Positions 41,370-47,458 of a DNA stretch of 47,458 bases are shown piece after piece. Source of the DNA: Ignavibacteriota bacterium (GTDB taxonomy: Bacteria > Bacteroidota > Ignavibacteria > Kapaibacteriales > UBA2268); assembly GCA_024636855.1 (NCBI GenBank), contig JAGXGG010000045.1, positions 1-47,458 of the forward strand. Direction: 5' to 3'. A model generated the notes under the pieces. That model was given only the letters and a program-made list of their open reading frames with translations. It was not told the origin of the DNA and ran no database searches. Each line of letters opens with the position of its first letter. Position 1 is the stretch's first letter. The position numbers were made by a program, and so were the translations under genes.

Positions 41370-42179
41370 ATGTCAAATTTAAGAGAAATAGTCAACAAAG
41401 ACGAGAAATTGACCTCACAAGACAAGTATTATTGGAACTATATGTACGATCTTGGAAGAGATTTCATTGTTCCCTATTTAACTGAGAAAGGCATATTCAA
41501 ATCTGGAAATCATGTAGCCGAAATAGGAAGTGCAGAAGGTGGTGTATTAGCTGCTTTTATGGATGCTGGAGCAAGCAAGGGGCTCGGAACTGACATTGCT
41601 GAAATAAGATTAGAAAAAGGCAAGTACATAGCTGGAATCGGCGGTATAGATTTGCAATACACAACTCATGATATTGTCAACCAAGAACCTTCAGATGAAT
41701 GGAAAGATGAATTCAATTTGGTTTTATTACGCGATGTTATAGAGCATCTGGATGACCCTACATCAGCTTTGAAAAATATTAAAATGGTCATGAAAGACGA
41801 TGGAAAGCTTTTCGTTACCTTTCCCCCATTTCACTCACCTTATGGTGGACACCAACACACAGTAAAGAGTACTGGTGGAAAGTTCCCATATATACATTTA
41901 TTACCGAAATCTACGTTCAATAAGTTTATTGAAAAAGGTGTGAAAGCGGATATAGGAGAAGCAAACCGAATATATGATTTGCGATTGACTATTCCCAAAT
42001 TCGAGAAAGCAGTAGCTGACGCTGGACTAAAAGTCGTGCTAAAAGAATGCTACTTCCTTCGCCCAGTATTCAAGATGAAGTTCGGTTTACCAAGCCTAAA
42101 AATCAATACACTAGCTAAGATACCTTTCATTAGAAAGTATCTTACTTTAGAGGCTTCTTATATTTTGGAGAAGGGGTAA
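41370..42179 (+). CDS. class I SAM-dependent methyltransferase
   Basis: A 269-residue protein with a Rossmann methyltransferase core. Motif I is AEIGSAEGGVLAAFMDAG (near residue 50-67), the acidic end of strand 2 is LGTDIAE, and motif IV is FNLVLLRDVIEHLDDPTSAL, as in Methyltransf_11/23 enzymes. A distinctive block after it, FPPFHSPYGGHQHTVKSTGG, is rich in His/Gly and occurs in glycan- or lipid-linked methyltransferases of unknown substrate. The neighbouring GT4 gene supports a glycan role, by inference. The protein is not EgtD-like. The last gene before the palindrome-rich gap. Confidence 0.85.
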   Translation: MSNLREIVNKDEKLTSQDKYYWNYMYDLGRDFIVPYLTEKGIFKSGNHVAEIGSAEGGVLAAFMDAGASKGLGTDIAEIRLEKGKYIAGIGGIDLQYTTHDIVNQEPSDEWKDEFNLVLLRDVIEHLDDPTSALKNIKMVMKDDGKLFVTFPPFHSPYGGHQHTVKSTGGKFPYIHLLPKSTFNKFIEKGVKADIGEANRIYDLRLTIPKFEKAVADAGLKVVLKECYFLRPVFKMKFGLPSLKINTLAKIPFIRKYLTLEASYILEKG

Positions 42180-42217
42180 AGTAATTCATTATTAGTTTAT
42201 AGTTTTCTTAATTTCAT

Positions 42218-42238
42218 TTTAGCCACAGAGTGGCTAAA
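42218..42238. repeat. 9-bp perfect hairpin, first of a palindrome cluster
   Basis: TTTAGCCAC AGA GTGGCTAAA forms a perfect 9-bp stem with a 3-nt loop, 39 bp after the methyltransferase stop. There is no T-run after it, though it could still act as a weak terminator. Confidence 0.55.
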
Positions 42239-42275
42239 TATCTGTAGTCAAGATTTAATAACACCAACAAAAACC

Positions 42276-42293
42276 CATGCCTTTGGCTTGACA
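42276..42293 (-). repeat. 18-nt dispersed repeat, second copy
   Basis: CATGCCTTTGGCTTGACA is the reverse complement, with one mismatch, of 238-255 (TGTCAAGCCATAGGCATG). Both copies lie in intergenic DNA among hairpins, which indicates a dispersed noncoding repeat family. Confidence 0.55.
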
Positions 42294-42320
42294 TGAAAGT
42301 AGTGGTTATATAATATACAA

Positions 42321-42332
42321 CCCCTAATGGGG
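42321..42332. repeat. CCCC/GGGG hairpin in palindrome cluster
   Basis: CCCC TAAT GGGG stands out in an AT-rich gap and is followed by CCAATATCATTTA, similar to the GGCAATACATTCTA that follows the hairpin at 292-311. Confidence 0.5.
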
Positions 42333-42370
42333 CCAATATCATTTATACTATTCCATATCTAAAGTTATAT

Positions 42371-42385
42371 TGCCTCTACGAGGCA
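42371..42385. repeat. 6-bp perfect hairpin in palindrome cluster
   Basis: TGCCTC TAC GAGGCA has a perfect stem with a 3-nt loop. Read on the minus strand it is followed by ATATAACTTTAG, so GGCAATAT adjoins this hairpin as well. The whole 42180-42428 gap (249 bp) contains no plausible gene. Confidence 0.5.
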
Positions 42386-42428
42386 CTAAGTTAAAACCTT
42401 CTAAGCCTTATTTCAAGAAAGTATAAGA

Positions 42429-43157
42429 CTATACCTTCTTTCTCATTTTAGTTTTCTTATTGGATCTGAATCTCATATTCAAAAGCTCAATTATAAACGA
42501 GAACATAACTGCAAAGTAAATATATCCTTTTGGTATCTCAAAGTGGAAAGCTTCGAGTATTAGCATAAATCCAATTAGAATCAAAAATGATAAGGCAAGT
42601 AATTGTAACGATGGATGTTGATTAATAAATTCACTTATTGAGTTAGCAAACACCATCATAACTATTAATGAGATAATAACAGCTATTACCATAATCATCA
42701 GATTATCTGATAATCCCACTGCCGTCAGAATAGAATCAAATGAAAATACTATATCAAGCATTACTATCTGGAAAATAGCATTTCCCATAGAGATTTTCTT
42801 TTTCTCATGTTCATCACTATGCTCTATTTGCTCTACTTTATGATGAATTTCTAGAGTACTTTTTACTAATAAGAAAAGTCCACCACCAAGTAGTATCAAG
42901 CCTTTACCGGTTATATCCATTTCGAAAAGAGTAAACAGTGCATTATTAAGTACTTGAAGTTGAGTAATAAGTGCAAGCAGAATAATTCGCATTAACATAG
43001 CTAAGAATAAGCCTAATACACGTGCAAATTTCTGTTTATCAATGGGCAGTTTTTCAGTAGTAATAGATATAAAAATGATATTATCTATACCTAGAACTAT
43101 TTCAAGGAATGTTAGTGTAAGGAGTGCTAATAGGTTGTCAACGGTTAATAATTCCAT
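42429..43157 (-). CDS. TerC family integral membrane protein
   Basis: A 242-residue protein with about seven membrane segments. The TerC signature is present twice: LEIVLGIDNIIFI (residues 18-30) and LDIVFSFDSILTAVG in the second half, each placing acidic residues inside the membrane. A charged cytoplasmic loop, HHKVEQIEHSDEHEKKK, separates the halves. TerC proteins are linked to tellurite resistance and to manganese or calcium export, including metallation of exported proteins; which applies here is unknown. It ends in a basic tail (RSNKKTKMRKK). Divergent from the histidine kinase with an 82-bp gap. Confidence 0.93.
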   Translation of the reverse strand: MELLTVDNLLALLTLTFLEIVLGIDNIIFISITTEKLPIDKQKFARVLGLFLAMLMRIILLALITQLQVLNNALFTLFEMDITGKGLILLGGGLFLLVKSTLEIHHKVEQIEHSDEHEKKKISMGNAIFQIVMLDIVFSFDSILTAVGLSDNLMIMVIAVIISLIVMMVFANSISEFINQHPSLQLLALSFLILIGFMLILEAFHFEIPKGYIYFAVMFSFIIELLNMRFRSNKKTKMRKKV

Positions 43158-43239
43158 AATTCTATACTTTTTTTACTTTGTTGTGTTAATTATTTTATAA
43201 CTTTCGTAATTAGTAATTCAAAATTAATAAATAAACTAT

Positions 43240-44289
43240 ATGAATACCTACGATAAACTATCTAAGATATCTTTTCTCAAAAAATATTCATTCAAATTCC
43301 TTTTTGTCGCTTTTATAGGTATTCACATACCACTCATTGGACTAATATTATACTTAGCATTCGGTGGAAACGAAGTACTAGACCCAATTTCTGTTTTCAT
43401 AGCAGTGCTTATATTTACTTTGGCAGCTACTGGAGCTACGCTATTTATACTTAACAAACTATTAGAACCAATTATATTTGCCAAAGAATCACTAAGTGAA
43501 TATATAGCAAATAAAAAAGTACCCCAATTACCAACTAACTACACGGATGAAGTTGGGATTTTATTGAAAGAGATTCAATTTTCAATCCAAACGTTGGACG
43601 AATTATTAGAAGAAAAGCAAGATATGATAGGACTAATGTCGCACGATTTGAAGAATCCATTAGCCGCTGTCATATCGTATTCGGAGCTAATACCTTCAGC
43701 GGATACTGATGAGAAAAAACAAAATCTAAGATTAAAAATAATACATGCTGCTGAAGTACAAAGAGATATAATAAACGCAGTACTCGAATTACTAGAAAGA
43801 GAGGAAATAGTAGTAACAGAAGCCATGATGAGTGAAATAAAATTAGAAGATCTTTTTGATGAGATGAAATCTAATTTCGAAGACTTACTTAATAATAAGA
43901 AATTGAATTTGAATGTAAACGTAAATGAAATGAATATAAATGCAAGAGAAGACTTGATGAAACAAGTATTCACAAATTTGATTAGTAATGCAGTCAAATT
44001 TACTCCAGAGGGAGGTACAATTTCTATAAGCGCTAATACTAATGCGAATAACACTGAAATAACAATAACTGACAACGGTATTGGTTTCCCTCCAAATAAG
44101 TCAAAAGCAATATTCGATAGATTTACAAAAGAGAAAAGGAAAGGAACTCAAGGCGAAAATACTACTGGATTAGGACTTTACCTCAGTAATAAGATAGTAT
44201 CAAGACACTCAGGTAAAATAGTGGCAAGTAGCCAAGGTGAGGGTCTAGGATCTACATTTGTTGTTTCATTACCGAAATTAATGAATTAG
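43240..44289 (+). CDS. membrane sensor histidine kinase
   Basis: A 349-residue kinase with two membrane helices (about 19-41 and 50-72) separated by only a few residues, so there is almost no periplasmic sensor; a HAMP-like linker follows (about 73-125). The phospho-acceptor is His135 in SHDLKNPLAAVISYSEL. The ATP-binding domain shows the N box (NLISNAVKFTPEGG), G1 (DNGIGFP), the F box (IFDRFTKEKRK) and G2 (TGLGLYLSNKIV). No response-regulator gene is adjacent; downstream are two lipoprotein genes. The signal is unknown, and membrane-state or cytoplasmic sensing is likely given the short loop. Confidence 0.93.
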   Translation: MNTYDKLSKISFLKKYSFKFLFVAFIGIHIPLIGLILYLAFGGNEVLDPISVFIAVLIFTLAATGATLFILNKLLEPIIFAKESLSEYIANKKVPQLPTNYTDEVGILLKEIQFSIQTLDELLEEKQDMIGLMSHDLKNPLAAVISYSELIPSADTDEKKQNLRLKIIHAAEVQRDIINAVLELLEREEIVVTEAMMSEIKLEDLFDEMKSNFEDLLNNKKLNLNVNVNEMNINAREDLMKQVFTNLISNAVKFTPEGGTISISANTNANNTEITITDNGIGFPPNKSKAIFDRFTKEKRKGTQGENTTGLGLYLSNKIVSRHSGKIVASSQGEGLGSTFVVSLPKLMN

Positions 44290-44369
44290 GAGATTATGTA
44301 AATTATTATTAAATTGAAAAGTAAGCAATTACGAAAACTAATAATAATTAATACTAAGGAGTCTTATAT

Positions 44370-44726
44370 ATGTATAAGTTTATTTTACTTTTTCTCTTAG
44401 CAATTATGCCATTTACTATGTCATCATGTAAGTTGAATCCGACTGACATTGATTCAAATTCAAAAATATCTGAAGAAGATAACGGCGATGACGAGGGTGA
44501 TGATGAAGGTGACGATGAAGGAGATGACGAGGGCGATGATGAAGGTGACGATGAAGGAGATGACGAAGGTGATGATGAAGGAGATGACGAGGGTGATGAT
44601 GAAGGAGATGACGAGGGTGACGATGAAGGCGATGATGAGAATGAAGATGAAGGAGATGACGAGAGTGATGATGAAGGAGATGACGAGGGTGATGACGAGA
44701 ATGAAGATGATAGTATAAAAGGATAA
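44370..44726 (+). CDS. lipoprotein with 19-unit acidic Gly-Asp-Asp-Glu repeat
   Basis: A 118-residue protein with an AAGGAG SD 8 nt upstream. The signal peptide ends in a lipobox with Cys20 (MPFTMSSC). After KLNPTDIDSNSKISEEDN, residues 39-114 consist of nineteen tetrapeptides, mostly GDDE with NEDE, SDDE and NEDD variants. The mature protein is therefore a lipid-anchored, very strongly negative, probably disordered chain that could bind calcium or other cations or form a charged surface. The DNA is an imperfect 12/24-nt tandem repeat, prone to length change. Its leader resembles that of the next lipoprotein. Followed by a strong terminator. A real gene despite low complexity, given SD, leader and terminator. 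Confidence 0.8.
   Translation: MYKFILLFLLAIMPFTMSSCKLNPTDIDSNSKISEEDNGDDEGDDEGDDEGDDEGDDEGDDEGDDEGDDEGDDEGDDEGDDEGDDEGDDENEDEGDDESDDEGDDEGDDENEDDSIKG
44484..44711 (+). repeat. 12-nt coding tandem repeat (GDDE), 19 units
   Basis: Units such as GATGACGAGGGT and GATGATGAAGGA alternate, giving a 24-nt higher-order period. Changes are almost all synonymous (GAT/GAC, GAG/GAA, GGT/GGA/GGC), so the peptide is conserved while the DNA drifts. Confidence 0.85.
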
Positions 44727-44758
44727 ATGGATAATAAAATATTTTTATTTATAAAAAG

Positions 44759-44787
44759 AGCTACTTTAATTTAAAGTAGCTTTTTTT
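44759..44787 (+). terminator. intrinsic terminator after the acidic-repeat lipoprotein
   Basis: AGCTACTTTAA T TTAAAGTAGCT is a perfect 11-bp stem followed by a run of seven T's at 44781-44787. It ends the transcript of the acidic lipoprotein gene 32 bp after its stop and separates it from the next lipoprotein. Confidence 0.85.
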
Positions 44788-44860
44788 GTTACCTTTTTTG
44801 AAGTCGTGTGTTATTCAATTAGAAAGACAAAATTTATCAATTTATTATAAAGGAACGATT

Positions 44861-45334
44861 ATGAAAAAAGTACTAATTCTCACATTCTTAGCAATTATGA
44901 CGCTATCATTAGCATCATGTGATTGGGACCCAACAGGAATAGGAACCGGTGGTGGAACTGGCGGCGGTCATGGAAATGACTCTACTAAAGTTGACAGAGA
45001 CCATGACAAAAAAGATAGAGACGGAATGATAGTAAGAGGTATGGAAGGCGACGCTATCAAGACACCTTGTGATTTTTACTTCACAGTAGAAAGTATAGTC
45101 GTAACAGAAAATTCAACAGATGTAGTAATAGACAGACATAATGAAAGAACTGTAGTTGTTACTATAGTTGTTACTAATGCAGACGGAACTACTGAGACTT
45201 ATACTCTGACTAAAGATGCACCAAGTGTAACTATAGGTGATTGCACTATACATCTGAAAGGTGTTAAACCTATCAAGTCTAGAGACACAGACGTACTTAA
45301 TCATGTAGCACACTTTGCTATAACTACTGGCTGA
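44861..45334 (+). CDS. small lipoprotein of unknown function
   Basis: A 157-residue protein. The ATG at 44861 is chosen over an in-frame start at 44786 because the latter lies within the upstream terminator, whereas 44861 has AAAGGA 5 nt before it and opens the signal peptide MKKVLILTFLAIMTLSLASC, with Cys20 in a lipobox. A glycine-rich and charged linker (about 21-55) precedes a beta-rich domain (IVVTENSTDVVIDRHNERTV, VVTIVVTNADGTTETYTL) with one further Cys pair (CDFYF, GDCTIH). The start LAIM...SCDWDPTGIG resembles the neighbouring lipoprotein's LAIM...SCKLNPTDID, so the two leaders share an origin. No family recognised. Confidence 0.78.
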   Translation: MKKVLILTFLAIMTLSLASCDWDPTGIGTGGGTGGGHGNDSTKVDRDHDKKDRDGMIVRGMEGDAIKTPCDFYFTVESIVVTENSTDVVIDRHNERTVVVTIVVTNADGTTETYTLTKDAPSVTIGDCTIHLKGVKPIKSRDTDVLNHVAHFAITTG

Positions 45335-45359
45335 TAATTACGTATTTAGAATTACCTTT

Positions 45360-45399
45360 GAAAGTCGTCTTCTTAATTGGGGCGGCTTTCTTAGTTTTT
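45360..45399 (+). terminator. intrinsic terminator after the second lipoprotein
   Basis: GAAAGTCGTC (45360-45369) pairs with GGCGGCTTTC (45381-45390) with two G.T wobbles; the downstream TTAGTTTTT is T-rich. It lies between the convergent lipoprotein and barrel genes, touching the latter's stop at 45391. Confidence 0.7.
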
Positions 45400-46158
45400 A
45401 GGTATTCTATAAGTCAAACCAATTTCGGCATTCCAATATGTTTGCGGTCCGAAATAAAATCGATTCACACAACGTTCTCCATAATTTATATCAATTAGCA
45501 TATTCTTATTATATTGATAAGACACTCCAAAATCCCAATTTATCTCTGAGTCTCTCTCAAGATTACCATACATTTCTGCAAGGAAACCAAAATCTTTATA
45601 ACTATATGAAAGGTAAGAAGTATATCGGAAATAATCATAGTTAAGAGCTAATTCAACTTCTGAAATTAGGTTACCCCCTATTCTCAGGTCTTTTACTAAT
45701 TTCTGGTCTATCGATAGTATAAAATTATAGAAACTACCAGTACTAACAAAGTAGTCACCTATATCAAAGAATACAGTGCCTTGGATTCCTATACCGGGTA
45801 TATAACCATCTGCTTGCAATATATTGTATCTTGCCCCTAAGTTGATATGAGTAGTTCCATATTGGTATCTACTTATTCTAGTCAGATTAGCAAAATCTTT
45901 ATCTAAATATTCGAATGCGCTATTATATCCTGCATTTATCTCAAATTTTTCATAAAAACCATATCTTATTAGAACATTAGAATTCACAGTATTGGGGTCA
46001 TAGTAGCTGATACCATATTGTAACTGCGAAACTCCTATACCAACTGTATGAGGATTAGTAGTTTGCCCCGGTCTATCAGTATTAATCGACTCTGTAGTTT
46101 GGGAGAAGGCAAATGAAATTGAAAATAGGAAAAGGAGAAGAATGGTTGTGGTTTTCAT
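45391..46158 (-). CDS. outer-membrane barrel protein of the phenol MetA-pathway type, copy 2
   Basis: A 255-residue exported protein: signal MKTTTILLLFLFSISFAFSQ, then TTESINTDRPGQTTNPHTVG. The TDRPG...NPHTVG opening followed by alternating amphipathic strands is typical of the Bacteroidota 'transporter' family annotated as Phenol_MetA_deg (Pfam PF13557), predicted outer-membrane barrels with no proven substrate. It ends GLTYRIPKN. It overlaps the upstream paralogue by 4 bp, so the two are co-translated. The family name should not be read as evidence for phenol degradation. Confidence 0.8.
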   Translation of the reverse strand: MKTTTILLLFLFSISFAFSQTTESINTDRPGQTTNPHTVGIGVSQLQYGISYYDPNTVNSNVLIRYGFYEKFEINAGYNSAFEYLDKDFANLTRISRYQYGTTHINLGARYNILQADGYIPGIGIQGTVFFDIGDYFVSTGSFYNFILSIDQKLVKDLRIGGNLISEVELALNYDYFRYTSYLSYSYKDFGFLAEMYGNLERDSEINWDFGVSYQYNKNMLIDINYGERCVNRFYFGPQTYWNAEIGLTYRIPKN

Positions 46159-46973
46159 AGTTGTTTATCTCCACCAAATCTAAATGAAACACCAAAATTG
46201 ACAAACAAACTTCCATCTACTAATCTATTATCATTACCAAATGAGAAATCGAGTAATAAATCATTATTTAGAAGATAGCCAATACCCGCATCGTAACTTA
46301 ATTCTTCTCTTTCTATTGGGTCATACAATAACCCCTCAGTATAGAGAGAACCAAATATTTCGATAAAAGCAGATAAATCTTTAGTGAAAATGTAAGAAGT
46401 ATTAATAGTATAAGGAGAGAAAAGACTTACTAAAGCAGGATTATCAAATATCCCAATATTACCAGTTACTGCCCATTCTTTCGTAATTGGTTGTTTGATA
46501 GAAATTGTACCTTTAAACCCATTATCTACCATATAATAAACATCTGTCTCTAAAGGGATTAAAAGCTGGGCACTAGCTGCTATTGCTGGAGTAAGTCCAT
46601 CATGATCTATTATATTGACCCTTGTACCAATGCTTAATTTCTCTGATCCGTTTCCCGTAAAATCTGGTCTTCCTGACTGTTCATATCTATCTATTCTATA
46701 TCCAATAGTTCCATTGATTTCTAGTTTATCTAATAAACCGTATCGTAAGTTGGTCTCGTTACTAAAAACATTATAACTTAATCGTGGTATATCCTTTGAG
46801 GAATTAAAATTACTAGTATAATCGAAGCCCGTCTGTATTTGTAATACGTTCTTACCGACCGTATGTGGGCTAATAGATTTACCCGGTCTATCGGAATCGA
46901 TTGTTTCTTGCTTCTGGGAAAAAGCAAGGGAGGTTGTGAGAAGTAGGAAGAGTAGCGTTGTTGTTATTTTCAT
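46155..46973 (-). CDS. outer-membrane barrel protein of the phenol MetA-pathway type, copy 1
   Basis: A 272-residue paralogue of the next gene: signal MKITTTLLFLLLTTSLAFSQ, then ETIDSDRPGKSISPHTVGKN. Strand repetition continues to LFVNFGVSFRFGGDKQL, where the aromatic strand SFRF is followed by a six-residue tail. Both copies share the TxSDRPG/TNTDRPG, PHTVG and LRYG...KFEINAGY/LEINGTIGY blocks, showing a local duplication. It is the first gene of the pair. The 106-bp gap upstream separates it from the divergent nucleotide-sugar dehydrogenase; no convincing promoter was found. Confidence 0.8.
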   Translation of the reverse strand: MKITTTLLFLLLTTSLAFSQKQETIDSDRPGKSISPHTVGKNVLQIQTGFDYTSNFNSSKDIPRLSYNVFSNETNLRYGLLDKLEINGTIGYRIDRYEQSGRPDFTGNGSEKLSIGTRVNIIDHDGLTPAIAASAQLLIPLETDVYYMVDNGFKGTISIKQPITKEWAVTGNIGIFDNPALVSLFSPYTINTSYIFTKDLSAFIEIFGSLYTEGLLYDPIEREELSYDAGIGYLLNNDLLLDFSFGNDNRLVDGSLFVNFGVSFRFGGDKQL

Positions 46974-47079
46974 AAATAGGTGTATTAGGTTTTAGATATT
47001 CCATAAAAATAACAAGAATATCCTATTTACCAAAATAATCCCTATTTTAGTAATCTGTTAAAAATGAAAATAAAGTATA

Positions 47080-47458
47080 ATGAAAATATCAGTTTTAGGA
47101 TTAGGCTATGTGGGTTTGCCACTAGCGGCAGCCATAGCAAAGTTAACTAATCACAATGTACAGGGCTATGATATAGATAGCGGCAAAATAGAAAGCATTA
47201 AGAAAGGCATCAGCCCCATAGATGATGAGCAATGTGCGAAAGACCTGAAGGAAATCACTCTTAATGTGAGTAATGAATCATCATCACTCGACAATACGGA
47301 CATATTCATAGTTTGTGTACCAACTCCTGTGCTTGACGATTATATGCCAGACCTAACACCTGTAATTGGTGCTGTAACTGAGGTTTGCAATCACTTGAAA
47401 AAGGGTAACGTTATAATAGTAGAATCTACTATCAACCCTGGCGTTTGCGATGAAGTAC
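47080..47458 (+). CDS. nucleotide-sugar dehydrogenase (UDP-ManNAc/GlcNAc type), N-terminal fragment
   Basis: An open frame of 126 codons from ATG 47080 runs off the right edge. It starts MKISVLGLGYVGLPLAAAIA (GxGYVG NAD-binding motif), continues YDIDSGKIESIKKGISPIDD, then DIFIVCVPTPVLDDYMPDLT and IIVESTINPGVCDEV, all typical of the UDP-glucose/UDP-ManNAc dehydrogenase family. The GLGYVGLPLA wording and the D-DYMPDLT loop favour the UDP-N-acetylhexosamine (WecC/TviB/WbpA-like) branch over the UDP-glucose dehydrogenase at 11.1-12.5 kb. It would make a uronic-acid sugar donor for surface polysaccharide. The catalytic cysteine lies beyond the window. Confidence 0.85.
   Translation, partial: MKISVLGLGYVGLPLAAAIAKLTNHNVQGYDIDSGKIESIKKGISPIDDEQCAKDLKEITLNVSNESSSLDNTDIFIVCVPTPVLDDYMPDLTPVIGAVTEVCNHLKKGNVIIVESTINPGVCDEV

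Noticed and set aside
42180-42428. Repeats near 42.3 kb as a CRISPR array or tRNA cluster
   Set aside because: The hairpins differ in sequence and are not regularly spaced direct repeats with spacers; no cloverleaf or CCA-type ends.
44449-44718. Alternative +2 frame over the GDDE repeat (Met/Lys/Thr repeats)
   Set aside because: Periodic DNA opens several frames; only the GDDE frame has an SD and a lipoprotein leader.

Overview
The window is AT-rich and densely coded, and it fits a member of the Bacteroidota/Chlorobiota (FCB) group. The evidence is: many secreted proteins ending in type IX secretion (T9SS) C-terminal sorting domains of the 'YPNP ... GVYFVV ... KFVKE' kind; SBBP-repeat and ELWxxDGT-repeat proteins; a DUF2723/GT117 membrane glycosyltransferase; a DUF4199 gene next to a membrane LuxR regulator; a menaquinone-type UbiE/MenG; and sites resembling the Bacteroidota promoter element TAnnTTTG. 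Many housekeeping-like genes have no clear Shine-Dalgarno (SD) sequence. I cannot place it below phylum level from sequence alone. No rRNA, tRNA, CRISPR array, transposase or phage gene was seen.

Layout. Positions 1-214 hold the start of a secreted protein leaving the window on the left. A SulP anion transporter (491-2029) faces a PAP2 phosphatase, a DUF4199 membrane protein, a LuxR-type regulator whose start codon lies in a 15-bp inverted repeat, and a lipoprotein di-haem cytochrome c peroxidase (2045-5266). A long minus-strand gene train then runs from 19691 down to 5345. It encodes a TPR protein, an outer-membrane barrel, an acidic SPOR-domain protein, a TonB-like transducer, a 57-residue membrane peptide, UDP-glucose dehydrogenase, a 1321-residue SBBP/T9SS protein and a GT117 glycosyltransferase. 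The dehydrogenase and SBBP genes share one open frame with no stop between them, and this depends on a run of ten A's.

The most unusual part is 19860-35356, a minus-strand array headed by a hexapeptide acetyltransferase. It holds seven ELWxxDGT-repeat paralogues and one unrelated secreted protein. Each paralogue carries about eleven repeat units of about 50 residues. Five end in a nearly identical 79-residue T9SS tail, one has a diverged tail, and the last is a lipoprotein whose tail is deleted except for the final 'VKE'. The last codons of the tail (AAG GAG + stop) double as a strong SD for the next gene at several junctions. A 27-nt remnant of the tail survives after the stop codon of the unrelated gene. 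I infer an expanding surface-protein array remodelled by recombination at its 3' tails.

The right part (35570-47458) holds an RqcH/NFACT ribosome-quality-control factor, an ECF sigma factor overlapping a small membrane protein, EgtB, UbiE/MenG, a GT4 glycosyltransferase, a class I methyltransferase, a 250-bp gap with a cluster of palindromes (part of which recurs at 238-255), TerC, a histidine kinase, two short lipoproteins (one a 19-unit Gly-Asp-Asp-Glu repeat), two outer-membrane 'DRPG' barrel proteins, and the start of a nucleotide-sugar dehydrogenase leaving on the right.
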